This document shows, piece by piece, positions 34,561 through 42,075 of a DNA stretch of 64,000 bases. How positions within the stretch are numbered: the first letter of the stretch is position 1; every line of letters begins with the position of its first letter. Both the position numbers and the translations under genes were made by a program. The stretch is from JBDZVM01 sp040255675 (GTDB lineage: Bacteria > Actinomycetota > Actinomycetes > Acidothermales > Acidothermaceae): positions 1 to 64,000 of the forward strand of contig JBDZVM010000004.1 of assembly GCA_040255675.1 (NCBI GenBank), read 5' to 3'. The notes under the pieces were generated by a model. It had not been told where the DNA came from, ran no database searches, and saw only the letters and a list, made by a program, of their open reading frames with translations.

Positions 34561-34914
34561 TCAGCGAGTTGGCACGCTGGGGTGGCTTACGCTCTGGGTC
34601 CACGAATAGAACCGCGTGGCGAGCGCGTCCTTCGGTGACTTCCACGCGGCCGGATCGTAGGCTTCGATGTACGGCTTCAGATCCTCGCTGATCCGTATGA
34701 ACAGCGGGTGTTGCTTTGCCGCTTCGATCGCGCGACCGCCGTCATTGGTGTCGAAGTCTTGCAAGTGGAAGTACAGCCCGTTGTATTGAAAAAGCTGACG
34801 ACGCCGGGTGCCCATGAGGTGCGGCATCTCGGTGTTGTCGAACTCGGCGAACAGATTAGCAATCGCTTCACTGTTGGTGTTTCGAAGCCGCGCGACGATG
34901 AGCGTGCTGTGCAT
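34561..34914 (-). CDS. TcmI-type polyketide cyclase
   Basis: 117 residues with the profile of the TcmI family: STLIVARLRN, IANLFAEFDNTEMPHLMGTRRR, LYFHLQDFD, HPLFIRISEDLKPYIEAYDP. These small dimeric cyclases close late rings of aromatic polyketides. ATG 34914 follows AAGGCGGG. It is the first gene of the cluster operon, 14 bases before KS-alpha. The frame extending to 35346 crosses the inverted repeat at 34941 and is not coding-like. Confidence 0.9.
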   Translation of the reverse strand: MHSTLIVARLRNTNSEAIANLFAEFDNTEMPHLMGTRRRQLFQYNGLYFHLQDFDTNDGGRAIEAAKQHPLFIRISEDLKPYIEAYDPAAWKSPKDALATRFYSWTQSVSHPSVPTR

Positions 34915-34940
34915 CGTGCAACCCGCCTTGTCGAATGCAA

Positions 34941-34971
34941 GTAGGGCAGATCCGTGAAGAATCTGCCCTAC
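34941..34971. promoter_or_regulatory. 11-bp inverted repeat upstream of the cluster operon
   Basis: GTAGGGCAGAT (34941-34951) and ATCTGCCCTAC (34961-34971) are perfect inverted arms 9 bases apart, 27-57 bases upstream of the first cluster gene. This could be a regulator operator or an mRNA hairpin in the leader. The rest of the gap 34915-35180 holds an AGTCAA at 35040-35045 (TTGACT on the minus strand) that could be a -35 box, but no -10 at ideal spacing. Confidence 0.6.
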
Positions 34972-35180
34972 GTAAATGGTTGTCTGAATCGAAGGCATAC
35001 GTCGCCCGTCAGGAGTAGCGTGACACTTCGGCTCCGAGAAGTCAAGCGGGCATCCGGAATCAACTTGCGGGTGCATGTCGGGTCGAAAACGCTGTGCAAC
35101 GACGTTGCCCGAACGTGTGAATTGCGCTATGGACAGTGAAGCTGTGGTCGCGCGGGTAATGGGTGAAAGGTGAACGCTGA

Positions 35181-35468
35181 TCAGCACTTCGGATCGACGA
35201 GGTCGCTCGCGGGCACCGGTTGGGTCGCGTCCAGTTTTCCTGATTTCGGCTTCGAGCCGCGCTGCATCACCAGGAACAGTTCGGCGAGGTCGTATTGGGC
35301 TTTCGTCGGCTCGCCGTAGCGCGTCAGCTTTCCCCGGCTGGCCCATTTTCTGATCGTGGCCTCGCTCATACCGGTAGCCAGCGCGGCGAGATCTGTGGTT
35401 ACGAGGCGTAAGTCGGCCGCGCGCACTGCGTTCACGGTGGGCCTGTCCGCACCGCGCACTATGTTCAC
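35181..35468 (-). CDS. Small helix-turn-helix DNA-binding protein
   Basis: 95 residues. The segment LVTTDLAALATGMSEATIRK followed by WASRGKLTRYG is a MerR/excisionase-like helix-turn-helix, followed by TKAQYDLAELFLVMQ. GTG 35468 overlaps the stop of the upstream gene (GTGA), so both are made together; starts at 35552 would overlap that gene heavily. Probably a DNA-binding partner of the zinc protein. It lies directly upstream of the polyketide operon and is a candidate regulator, by position only. Confidence 0.75.
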   Translation of the reverse strand: MNIVRGADRPTVNAVRAADLRLVTTDLAALATGMSEATIRKWASRGKLTRYGEPTKAQYDLAELFLVMQRGSKPKSGKLDATQPVPASDLVDPKC

Positions 35469-36097
35469 TGTGCGCCCGCCGCAGGGGCGAGCTTGGTGCG
35501 CTGTGCCAACTCCAACCATTCGTCGGGCATCGGGCGGTGACCGTGTTCGCAACTGACGTCGGTGGTCCGTGAATGAAAGGTCACGCGAACGATTCCTTCG
35601 CAGTCAGCCGCCGAGCAGGGGCCGAGGTCGATGTGGTTTCGGCTCGATGTTGCGCAGGTTTCTGCTTTTGAAACGACACGGGCAATTTCGGCATACGCGT
35701 CGGCCGCGGCAGGGTGCCGCGAAAGCCAATCGACGTGCGCCAGCAGAAATTCGGTGAGCGGAGGCACCTCTCGCCTCGGCCGCGCGGCCAGTCGACGTTC
35801 GTCGACCACCAAGGCCGCCCAGGACGCAGCGACCGCGAGTATCTCGCCGCGAACTTCGACGGCCGCCTCGTTCAACGAAATACCACCGCCCCGGAATGTC
35901 GAGGTTCGCTCGAGGAAACCGTACCTGGGTCTGACGAGCAGGCTGCCGCAATCGCGATATAGCACACGCAGACTCGAGATGTTGTTGCGCAGCCTGCTCG
36001 CGCACGCGGCGCATAGCCCTTCGGGAATCGGTGACGTGCCGGCCGTGCGCAAGGGCTGCGAACACGATGGCACGGCGCAAATTCGCCCGGCTGACAT
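35465..36097 (-). CDS. OvmZ-like zinc-binding protein
   Basis: 210 residues with an N-terminal Cys cluster (CAVPSC and LCAACASRLRNNI) and a C-terminal one (CSAADCEG and VSCEHGH), typical of proteins paired with small HTH proteins in actinobacteria. The OvmZ name comes from the oviedomycin (aromatic polyketide) cluster. ATG 36097 follows GGAAGGA. The function is not known; control of gene expression is a guess supported by the coupled HTH gene. Confidence 0.62.
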   Translation of the reverse strand: MSAGRICAVPSCSQPLRTAGTSPIPEGLCAACASRLRNNISSLRVLYRDCGSLLVRPRYGFLERTSTFRGGGISLNEAAVEVRGEILAVAASWAALVVDERRLAARPRREVPPLTEFLLAHVDWLSRHPAAADAYAEIARVVSKAETCATSSRNHIDLGPCSAADCEGIVRVTFHSRTTDVSCEHGHRPMPDEWLELAQRTKLAPAAGAQ

Positions 36098-36172
36098 AGC
36101 GATCCTTCCGCGGCGTCGGTCACAAACGAGCAAATTATTGACCTGGGGGATCGGCGTGAATAGTGCGTCCTT

Positions 36173-36250
36173 CGATATTCCGGATATCGTTCGGATCATC
36201 CGAAATGGTAGGGGCCTGCGCCTGCGCCGCTGAATCGGTGCGGCGCACCG
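36173..36250. repeat. Three short inverted repeats between bioD and the OvmZ-like gene
   Basis: CGATAT/ATATCG (36173-36189), TTCGGA/TCCGAA (36190-36204) and CGGTGC/GCACCG (36236-36250). The last may help end the bioF-bioD transcript; the first two may be operators for the OvmZ-like gene. No T run is present. Confidence 0.4.
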
Positions 36251-36283
36251 GTGGTGCGTGCGCCGCGCATCGAAGGCGGGAAG

Positions 36284-36994
36284 TCAGCGGCGGTGCGTGG
36301 CCGTGAACGCCGCGATGTCGAGGTTGCCGTGCAACTCCGGATTCAGCCACTCCGCTGCTCGCGCACGGAATACCTCGCTCGAAAGCGCGCCTGCCCCTTC
36401 CGCGACCGCGCCCGCGACGCCCGGCAGTTCCGCAAGGTTCGTACGGTGCACGAGCTCTGGCTCGCGCGGCCACGAACCGAGAACGACGAGGTCGCGAATT
36501 CCGTGACGGGACAAAGCGAGTCGCGTCAAGGCGGTGTGGTTCAGCGTGCCCAGGCCGGGTCTCACCACGAGCACGACCGGTGCCGACAACGCCATCGCCA
36601 GGTCGATGACGGTCCAGCCGTTACTCCCGAGCCCAACGAGTACACCGCCCGCGCCTTCGAGTAAAACCACATCGTGCACCCGCGACCAGGTTCGCACGGC
36701 GTCGACGACGGCGTCCAACTCCAAGGTGGGCAGACCCGCGAGCCTCGCCGCTACCGTCGGGGCAAGCGGTTCTGGGTAATTCGCCATTGTGGTCGCGAAC
36801 TCCGGTGCGGCGAGGCGTGAGACGACATCGGCGTCCGCCTCTTCGCCCGTCACGATCCCAGTCTGGCACGGTTTGACTACCGCAACCCGCAAACCCGCTA
36901 CCGTCGCGGCGGCGGCAATTGCCGCGGTGACAATAGTTTTGCCGACTCCGGTATCAGTGCCGCTGATAACGATGGGCCCTCGTAACCCGCTCAC
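36284..36994 (-). CDS. bioD: Dethiobiotin synthetase
   Basis: ATP-dependent ring closure of diaminopelargonate with CO2. The P-loop is GTDTGVGKT (12-20); VVKPCQTG (40-47) and LLEGAGGVLVGL complete the active site. 236 residues, normal. GTG 36994 overlaps the bioF stop. It is separated from bioB and bioA by about 30 kb containing the polyketide cluster. Confidence 0.95.
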   Translation of the reverse strand: MSGLRGPIVISGTDTGVGKTIVTAAIAAAATVAGLRVAVVKPCQTGIVTGEEADADVVSRLAAPEFATTMANYPEPLAPTVAARLAGLPTLELDAVVDAVRTWSRVHDVVLLEGAGGVLVGLGSNGWTVIDLAMALSAPVVLVVRPGLGTLNHTALTRLALSRHGIRDLVVLGSWPREPELVHRTNLAELPGVAGAVAEGAGALSSEVFRARAAEWLNPELHGNLDIAAFTATHRR

Positions 36995-38133
36995 GGCGCG
37001 GTTTCCACGATTACCGCCAGGGCTTTCTCGAAATCGGACGCCGAAATGCCGGCGTTAATCGTCAATCGCAAGCGCGACCTGTGGTCGGGGGTTGAAGGCG
37101 GCCGAAAGCAGCCGACCGCGACTCCGCGCGAGCGGCAGGCGAGCGACCAGGCAAGCGCTGAAGCGGCGTCCGGTGCGATGACCGACACGATGCCAGCGGC
37201 GGGTTCGCTGACGTCGAGCCCTTCCCCCCGCAAGACCGCGACCGCGTGCGTGGCACGTGATTTCACGAGCGCCCGCAAATCGTTGCTGGCGCGCAAAATC
37301 TCGACCGACTGTGAAGCGCCCGCGGCTACCGCCGGCGGCAATGCGGTGTCGTAGACGAACGTGCGCCCGGTGTTGACGAGATGGTCGATAAACGCGGACG
37401 GCCCGGCAACCACACCGCCCGCCGCGCCTACCGATTTCGACAACGTTGCCGTGACGACGACATCGGGTTCGTCGGCCAGGCCGGCATCGGCTACGGCACC
37501 AGCACCCGACGGTCCGAGCAAGCCGAGCGCGTGCGCGTCGTCGACCAGCAGCACGGCACCGGCTTCGCGACAGGCCGTGTGAAGGTCGATAAGCGGCGCG
37601 AGGTCGCCGTCGACCGAGAACACCGATTCGGTCACCACGAGAATCGGCCAGTCTCCGAGATCGGCAAGGGTGGCGCGCAGCGCGTCGACGTCCGCATGAG
37701 TAAAGACTTTGGTCTCCCTGCCCGACAGCCGGCAGCCGTCGTGCAGTGACGCGTGCGCGTGCGAGTCGACGACAATCACGCCGCGTGGCGGCACCGCCCC
37801 GGTGATCGCCCCGAGGTTCGCGAGATAGCCTGACGAGTAAACCAGCGCCGCGGGTTGATGGAGCAGGTTCGCGAGGGCGGCTTCGAGAGCGGTGTGTTCG
37901 TCGGTGGAGCCGCGGACCAGGCGGGATCCGGTAGCGCCGAGGCCGTATTCGGTGAGCGCCTTCGAGGCTGCCGCCACTACGTCCGGGTGATTCGCCAGGC
38001 CCAGGTAGTCGTTGCCCGCGAGGTCGATCAGGCCGGACGACGTGTCGCGCGGTGAAAGGTGGCGAGCGAGCCCGGCCTGCTCGCGCAGGCGTGCGCGATG
38101 ATCGAGGCGCTGCAACCACCGATCTCCCACCAC
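36991..38133 (-). CDS. bioF: 8-Amino-7-oxononanoate synthase
   Basis: PLP enzyme joining pimeloyl-ACP (or -CoA) and alanine. Hallmarks: DLAGNDYLGLANHPDV, SHAHASLHDGC, LLVDDAHALGLLGPSG, and the PLP lysine in TATLSKSVGAAGG. 380 residues. GTG 38133, with GTG 38130 next to it. It is divergent from dnaE across 247 bases. Partner gene bioD overlaps downstream. Confidence 0.95.
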   Translation of the reverse strand: MVGDRWLQRLDHRARLREQAGLARHLSPRDTSSGLIDLAGNDYLGLANHPDVVAAASKALTEYGLGATGSRLVRGSTDEHTALEAALANLLHQPAALVYSSGYLANLGAITGAVPPRGVIVVDSHAHASLHDGCRLSGRETKVFTHADVDALRATLADLGDWPILVVTESVFSVDGDLAPLIDLHTACREAGAVLLVDDAHALGLLGPSGAGAVADAGLADEPDVVVTATLSKSVGAAGGVVAGPSAFIDHLVNTGRTFVYDTALPPAVAAGASQSVEILRASNDLRALVKSRATHAVAVLRGEGLDVSEPAAGIVSVIAPDAASALAWSLACRSRGVAVGCFRPPSTPDHRSRLRLTINAGISASDFEKALAVIVETAP

Positions 38134-38380
38134 AACGCCCTTTCGCCGAGTGCACCGATGCTAGCCGTGGTGTCGCGACAGGAATTCTGGCGAGCCTGCT
38201 TCGGACTGTCGGTAAGCCAGACTAGAGTCGATCCCCGTCGGTGGCCCACTCATCCGGGCTATCGACGATCAAGGCGAGTGAGTACACAGCGCAACGGCAG
38301 GCCGACCTTCCCCCGGTCACCCCGTGGCACCACAAGCACGAGCGGGCGTCTCGACGCCTAAGGCGGGAGGCCGGGCACAC
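38134..38380. promoter_or_regulatory. Divergent intergenic region, bioF and dnaE
   Basis: This must hold promoters for bioF-bioD (left) and dnaE (right). A palindrome GACTAGAGTC lies at 38220-38229. No convincing BirA or BioQ-type operator was recognised. Confidence 0.45.
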
Positions 38381-41300
38381 ATGGCAGGCGGTAGTGAGTC
38401 TTTCGTCCACCTCCATGTGCACACCGAGTACTCGATGCTCGACGGCGCCGCCCGGCTGAAAGATCTCTTCAAAGAGACGGCGGCGATGGGCATGCCGGCG
38501 CTCGCGATGACCGATCACGGCAATGTCTTCGGCGCGTTCGACTTCTACAAGCAGGCCAAGGCCGCTGGCGTCAATCCGATCATCGGCATGGAGGGTTACC
38601 TCGCGCCAGGCAGCCGGTTCGAGCGCAAGCGCGCTACGTTAACCGGCGCCGTCAGCGACGACAACGCCGGTGAGATGTACACCCACATGACGTTGCTCGC
38701 CGAAGACACCGCGGGCATGCACAACTTGTTCAGATTGTCGAGTCTGGCAAGCCTCGAGGGCTACTACTACAAGCCGCGCATGGACCGCGAGCTCCTGCAG
38801 ACCTACGCCAAGGGCATCATCGCCACCACGGGTTGCCCGAGCGGCGAGGTGAATCGGCTCTTGCAGCATGGGCAGTACGAGGCGGCGAAGAAGGCGGCGG
38901 GCGATTATCGCGACATTTTCGGTAAAGACAATTTTTTCTGCGAGTTGATGGACCACGGCATTGACATCGAACGCCGCCATCGCGACGACCTGATCCGGCT
39001 CGCGAAGCAACTGAATCTGCCGTTCGTCGCCACCAACGACCTCCATTACACCTACCAAGTTGCCGCCGAGGCGCACGAGGTCTTACTCTGCGTGCAGACC
39101 GGCAAGACGCTCGCCGACCCGAACCGCTTCAAGTTCGACGCTCGCGATTTCTACCTCAAGACGCCGCACGAGATGCGCGAGTTGTGGCGTGATTTTCCCG
39201 ACGCGTGCGACAACACGCTGGCGATTGCCGAGCGCGTGCACGTCGAGTTCCACGAGGGCGCCAACCTGATGCCGCAATTCCCCGTGCCAGAAGGGGAGAC
39301 CGAAGAATCATGGTTGGTCAAAGAAATTGAGGCGGGGCTGCATCGGCGTTTCCCGGGCGGCGTCCCAGACGCCCAGCGCAAGCAGGCCGAATACGAACTA
39401 GGCATCATCTGCCAGATGGGCTTTCCCGGCTACTTCCTGGTGGTGGCCGACCTGGTGCGATACGCGCACGAGAATGGCATCCGAGTCGGGCCCGGCCGTG
39501 GCAGCGCGGCAGGCTCGATGGTCGCTTACCTACTCGGCATTACCGAGCTAGACCCGCTTCAGCACAAGCTGCTGTTCGAGCGCTTCCTCAATCCCGAGCG
39601 CGTCTCGATGCCCGACATCGACATGGACTTCGACGAACGCCGTCGCGGCGACATGATTCGCTATGCCACCGAAAAGTACGGTGAAGAACGGGTCGCGCAA
39701 ATCATCACCTACGGCACCATCAAAGCCAAGCAGGCAATCAAAGACGCGGCTCGTGTGCTCGGCTACCCGTTCTCGACGTCCGACCAAATCACGAAGGTCA
39801 TGCCGCCGCCCGTCATGGGTAAAGACATACCGCTGTCGGGCATCTTTGATTCCGAGCACGCGCGTTATGCCGAGGCGGCTGAGTTCCGCGCGCTGTACGA
39901 GGCGAATCCCGACGTCAAGCGCGTCGTCGACACAGCCCGCGGCCTCGAAGGCCTGAAGCGGCAATGGGGCGTTCACGCCGCCGGCGTCATCTTGTGTCGT
40001 GAGCCGCTGCTCGACGTCATCCCGATCCAGCGCCGTGAGCAAGACGGCGCGATCATCACCCAGTTCGACATGAGCGCGTGCGAGAAACTTGGCCTGCTCA
40101 AGATGGATTTCTTGGGCCTGCGCAACCTCACCGTGCTCGACGACTGCCTGGCGGGCATCAAAGACAACCGCGGCGAAGACGTCGTGCTCGAAGACCTCGA
40201 CCTCGACGCCGACCAAAACACCTACGAATTACTGGCTTCTGGCGAGACCCTCGGCGTTTTCCAGCTCGACGGCGGCCCGATGCGTGCGTTGCTGCGCTCG
40301 ATGAAGCCCGACAAGTTCGACGACATTTCCGCTGTTATCGCGCTTTATCGGCCCGGGCCGATGGGCGCTAACGCGCACAACGACTACGCAGACCGCAAGA
40401 ACGGCCGCAAGCCTGTCGTGCCGATCCATCCCGAACTCGCCGAGCCCCTGAAGGAAATTCTCGACGAGACCTACGGCCTGATCGTGTATCAGGAGCAGGT
40501 CATGGCGATCGCCCAAAAGCTCGGCGGCTACAGCCTCGGCCAAGCCGACTTGTTGCGCCGGGCGATGGGCAAGAAGAAAAAAGAAATCCTCGACAAAGAG
40601 TATGTGCCGTTCTCTGAAGGGATGCGCAAGAACGGCTACTCCGAAGACGCCGTCAAGACGATCTGGGACATTCTCGTCCCCTTCTCCGACTACGCTTTCA
40701 ACAAGGCGCATAGCGCGGGCTACGGCGTCGTCTCATACTGGACGGCGTACCTCAAGGCCAATTACCCGGCCGAATACATGGCCGCGCTGCTCACCAGCGT
40801 GAAAGACGACAAAGACAAGTCGGCCCTTTATCTGCACGAGTGCAGGCGCATGGGCATCAAGGTGCTGCCTCCCGACGTCAACGAGTCAGACTCGAACTTC
40901 ACCGCTCGGGGCACCGACATCAGGTTCGGTCTTTCGGCGATTCGCAACGTCGGCGAGAACGTCGTCGCCTCCATCATCGCGATCCGGCGCGGCAAGGGCC
41001 GGTTTGCCGATTTCGCCGATTTTCTAAGCAAAGTCGAGCCGGTTGTGTGCAACAAGAAGACGGTTGAGTCGCTCATCAAGGCGGGCGCGTTCGACTCACT
41101 CGGGCATACGCGACGCGGGTTGCTCGCCGTCCATGCCGAGGTAATCGACGCCGCGATGGGCACCAAGCGTGCCGAGGCAGTAGGGCAGTTCGACCTGTTC
41201 GGCTCCGTCGACGACAACGAGGCCGCCGTCTTGGGTTTCGAGGTGGCGATTCCGCTTGAGGAGTGGGATAAAACTACGCTGCTTGCCGCCGAACGCGACA

Positions 41301-41905
41301 TGCTCGGCCTTTACGTGAGCGACCATCCGCTGCTCGGGGTCGAGCATGTGCTGGCGCGGCTGGTCGACTGCCCGATTCCGTCGGTGGTTGCCGACGAACG
41401 GGCCGATGGCACGATCCTCACCGTCGGGGGCATCGTGTCGAGTTTGCAGCGCAAAATGACCAAGCAGGGCAGTCCCTGGGCGATCGCGTCGGTCGAGGAT
41501 CTCGAGGGTGCGATCGACGTGCTTTTCTTTCCGCAGACGTACGCCCAATACGCGATGCAACTCGCCGAAGACGCCGTCATCTGCGTGAAAGGCCGGGTCA
41601 ACCGGCGCGACGACGTTCCGGTTTTGAACGCGATCGAAATGTTTCTGCCCGATCTCGGTGAAGCGGCGCCGCGCGGGCCTGTGGTGCTGCAAATTCCGGC
41701 CGCCCGGTGCACGCCGCCGGTGGTCGAGCGGCTGCGCGACGTCCTGAAAACCCACCCGGGAGTCACCGAAGTGCAACTTCAGTTGCGAAACGGCAACCGC
41801 ACCACGGTCTTGCGGCTCGATGACAACCTGCGTGTCGAGCCAACGCCCGCGCTGATGGGCGATTTGAAGGCGTTGCTCGGTCCGTCGTGCCTTGCGGGCA
41901 CCTAA
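38381..41905 (+). CDS. dnaE: DNA polymerase III alpha subunit
   Basis: The main replicative polymerase, 1174 residues. The N-terminal PHP domain (HLHVHTEYSMLDG, MTDHGNVFGAFDFYK) is followed by the palm with catalytic Asp412 and Asp414 in PDIDMDFDERR, GPGRGSAAGS, and the finger motif FNKAHSAGYG. A C-terminal OB fold (ILTVGGIVSSLQRKMTKQG) and beta-clamp region end the protein. ATG 38381 is used because the HLHVHTEYS start of the family follows directly; GGGAGG lies about 11 bases upstream. Confidence 0.97.
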   Translation: MAGGSESFVHLHVHTEYSMLDGAARLKDLFKETAAMGMPALAMTDHGNVFGAFDFYKQAKAAGVNPIIGMEGYLAPGSRFERKRATLTGAVSDDNAGEMYTHMTLLAEDTAGMHNLFRLSSLASLEGYYYKPRMDRELLQTYAKGIIATTGCPSGEVNRLLQHGQYEAAKKAAGDYRDIFGKDNFFCELMDHGIDIERRHRDDLIRLAKQLNLPFVATNDLHYTYQVAAEAHEVLLCVQTGKTLADPNRFKFDARDFYLKTPHEMRELWRDFPDACDNTLAIAERVHVEFHEGANLMPQFPVPEGETEESWLVKEIEAGLHRRFPGGVPDAQRKQAEYELGIICQMGFPGYFLVVADLVRYAHENGIRVGPGRGSAAGSMVAYLLGITELDPLQHKLLFERFLNPERVSMPDIDMDFDERRRGDMIRYATEKYGEERVAQIITYGTIKAKQAIKDAARVLGYPFSTSDQITKVMPPPVMGKDIPLSGIFDSEHARYAEAAEFRALYEANPDVKRVVDTARGLEGLKRQWGVHAAGVILCREPLLDVIPIQRREQDGAIITQFDMSACEKLGLLKMDFLGLRNLTVLDDCLAGIKDNRGEDVVLEDLDLDADQNTYELLASGETLGVFQLDGGPMRALLRSMKPDKFDDISAVIALYRPGPMGANAHNDYADRKNGRKPVVPIHPELAEPLKEILDETYGLIVYQEQVMAIAQKLGGYSLGQADLLRRAMGKKKKEILDKEYVPFSEGMRKNGYSEDAVKTIWDILVPFSDYAFNKAHSAGYGVVSYWTAYLKANYPAEYMAALLTSVKDDKDKSALYLHECRRMGIKVLPPDVNESDSNFTARGTDIRFGLSAIRNVGENVVASIIAIRRGKGRFADFADFLSKVEPVVCNKKTVESLIKAGAFDSLGHTRRGLLAVHAEVIDAAMGTKRAEAVGQFDLFGSVDDNEAAVLGFEVAIPLEEWDKTTLLAAERDMLGLYVSDHPLLGVEHVLARLVDCPIPSVVADERADGTILTVGGIVSSLQRKMTKQGSPWAIASVEDLEGAIDVLFFPQTYAQYAMQLAEDAVICVKGRVNRRDDVPVLNAIEMFLPDLGEAAPRGPVVLQIPAARCTPPVVERLRDVLKTHPGVTEVQLQLRNGNRTTVLRLDDNLRVEPTPALMGDLKALLGPSCLAGT

Positions 41906-42059
41906 ACCTGGACATTTCAGCACACGCAGCTTGCGCCGTTCAGGTGAAGCGCGTCCGTCGCGTGAGTTATGCGTTTGATTCAGATGAATACATCGGTATG
42001 CTGTGCTCGCTCAAACGGCGGTGCGGGGTGACGGGGTCCGTCGTTCTCCGTCTGATCTA

Positions 42060-42073
42060 CACCCCTGGGGGTG
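42060..42073 (+). promoter_or_regulatory. Palindrome over the ribosome site of the giant secreted protein
   Basis: CACCCCTGGGGGTG (6-bp arms, 2-base centre) ends 2 bases before GTG 42076 and contains the only G-rich ribosome-site candidate. Pairing would hide it. The rest of 41906-42075 shows nothing else I can name. Confidence 0.45.
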
Positions 42074-42075
42074 CA

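Larger units (their letters stand above)
13475..34914 (-). other. Halogenated type II polyketide biosynthetic cluster (extent of minus-strand genes)
   Basis: Twenty-one minus-strand genes with mostly 4-base overlaps or gaps under 20 bases encode a minimal type II PKS, cyclases, oxygenases, two halogenases, a dedicated acetyl-CoA carboxylase and transport. The largest internal gaps are 75 bases (22051-22125) and 120 bases (18955-19074), so at most three transcripts are needed. No glycosyltransferase, methyltransferase, phosphopantetheinyl transferase or malonyl transferase was found in the window; the last two are normally borrowed from primary metabolism. The MarR/hemerythrin/exporter genes, the UbiA gene, the two-component pair and the OvmZ-like pair may belong to it. 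Confidence 0.88.
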
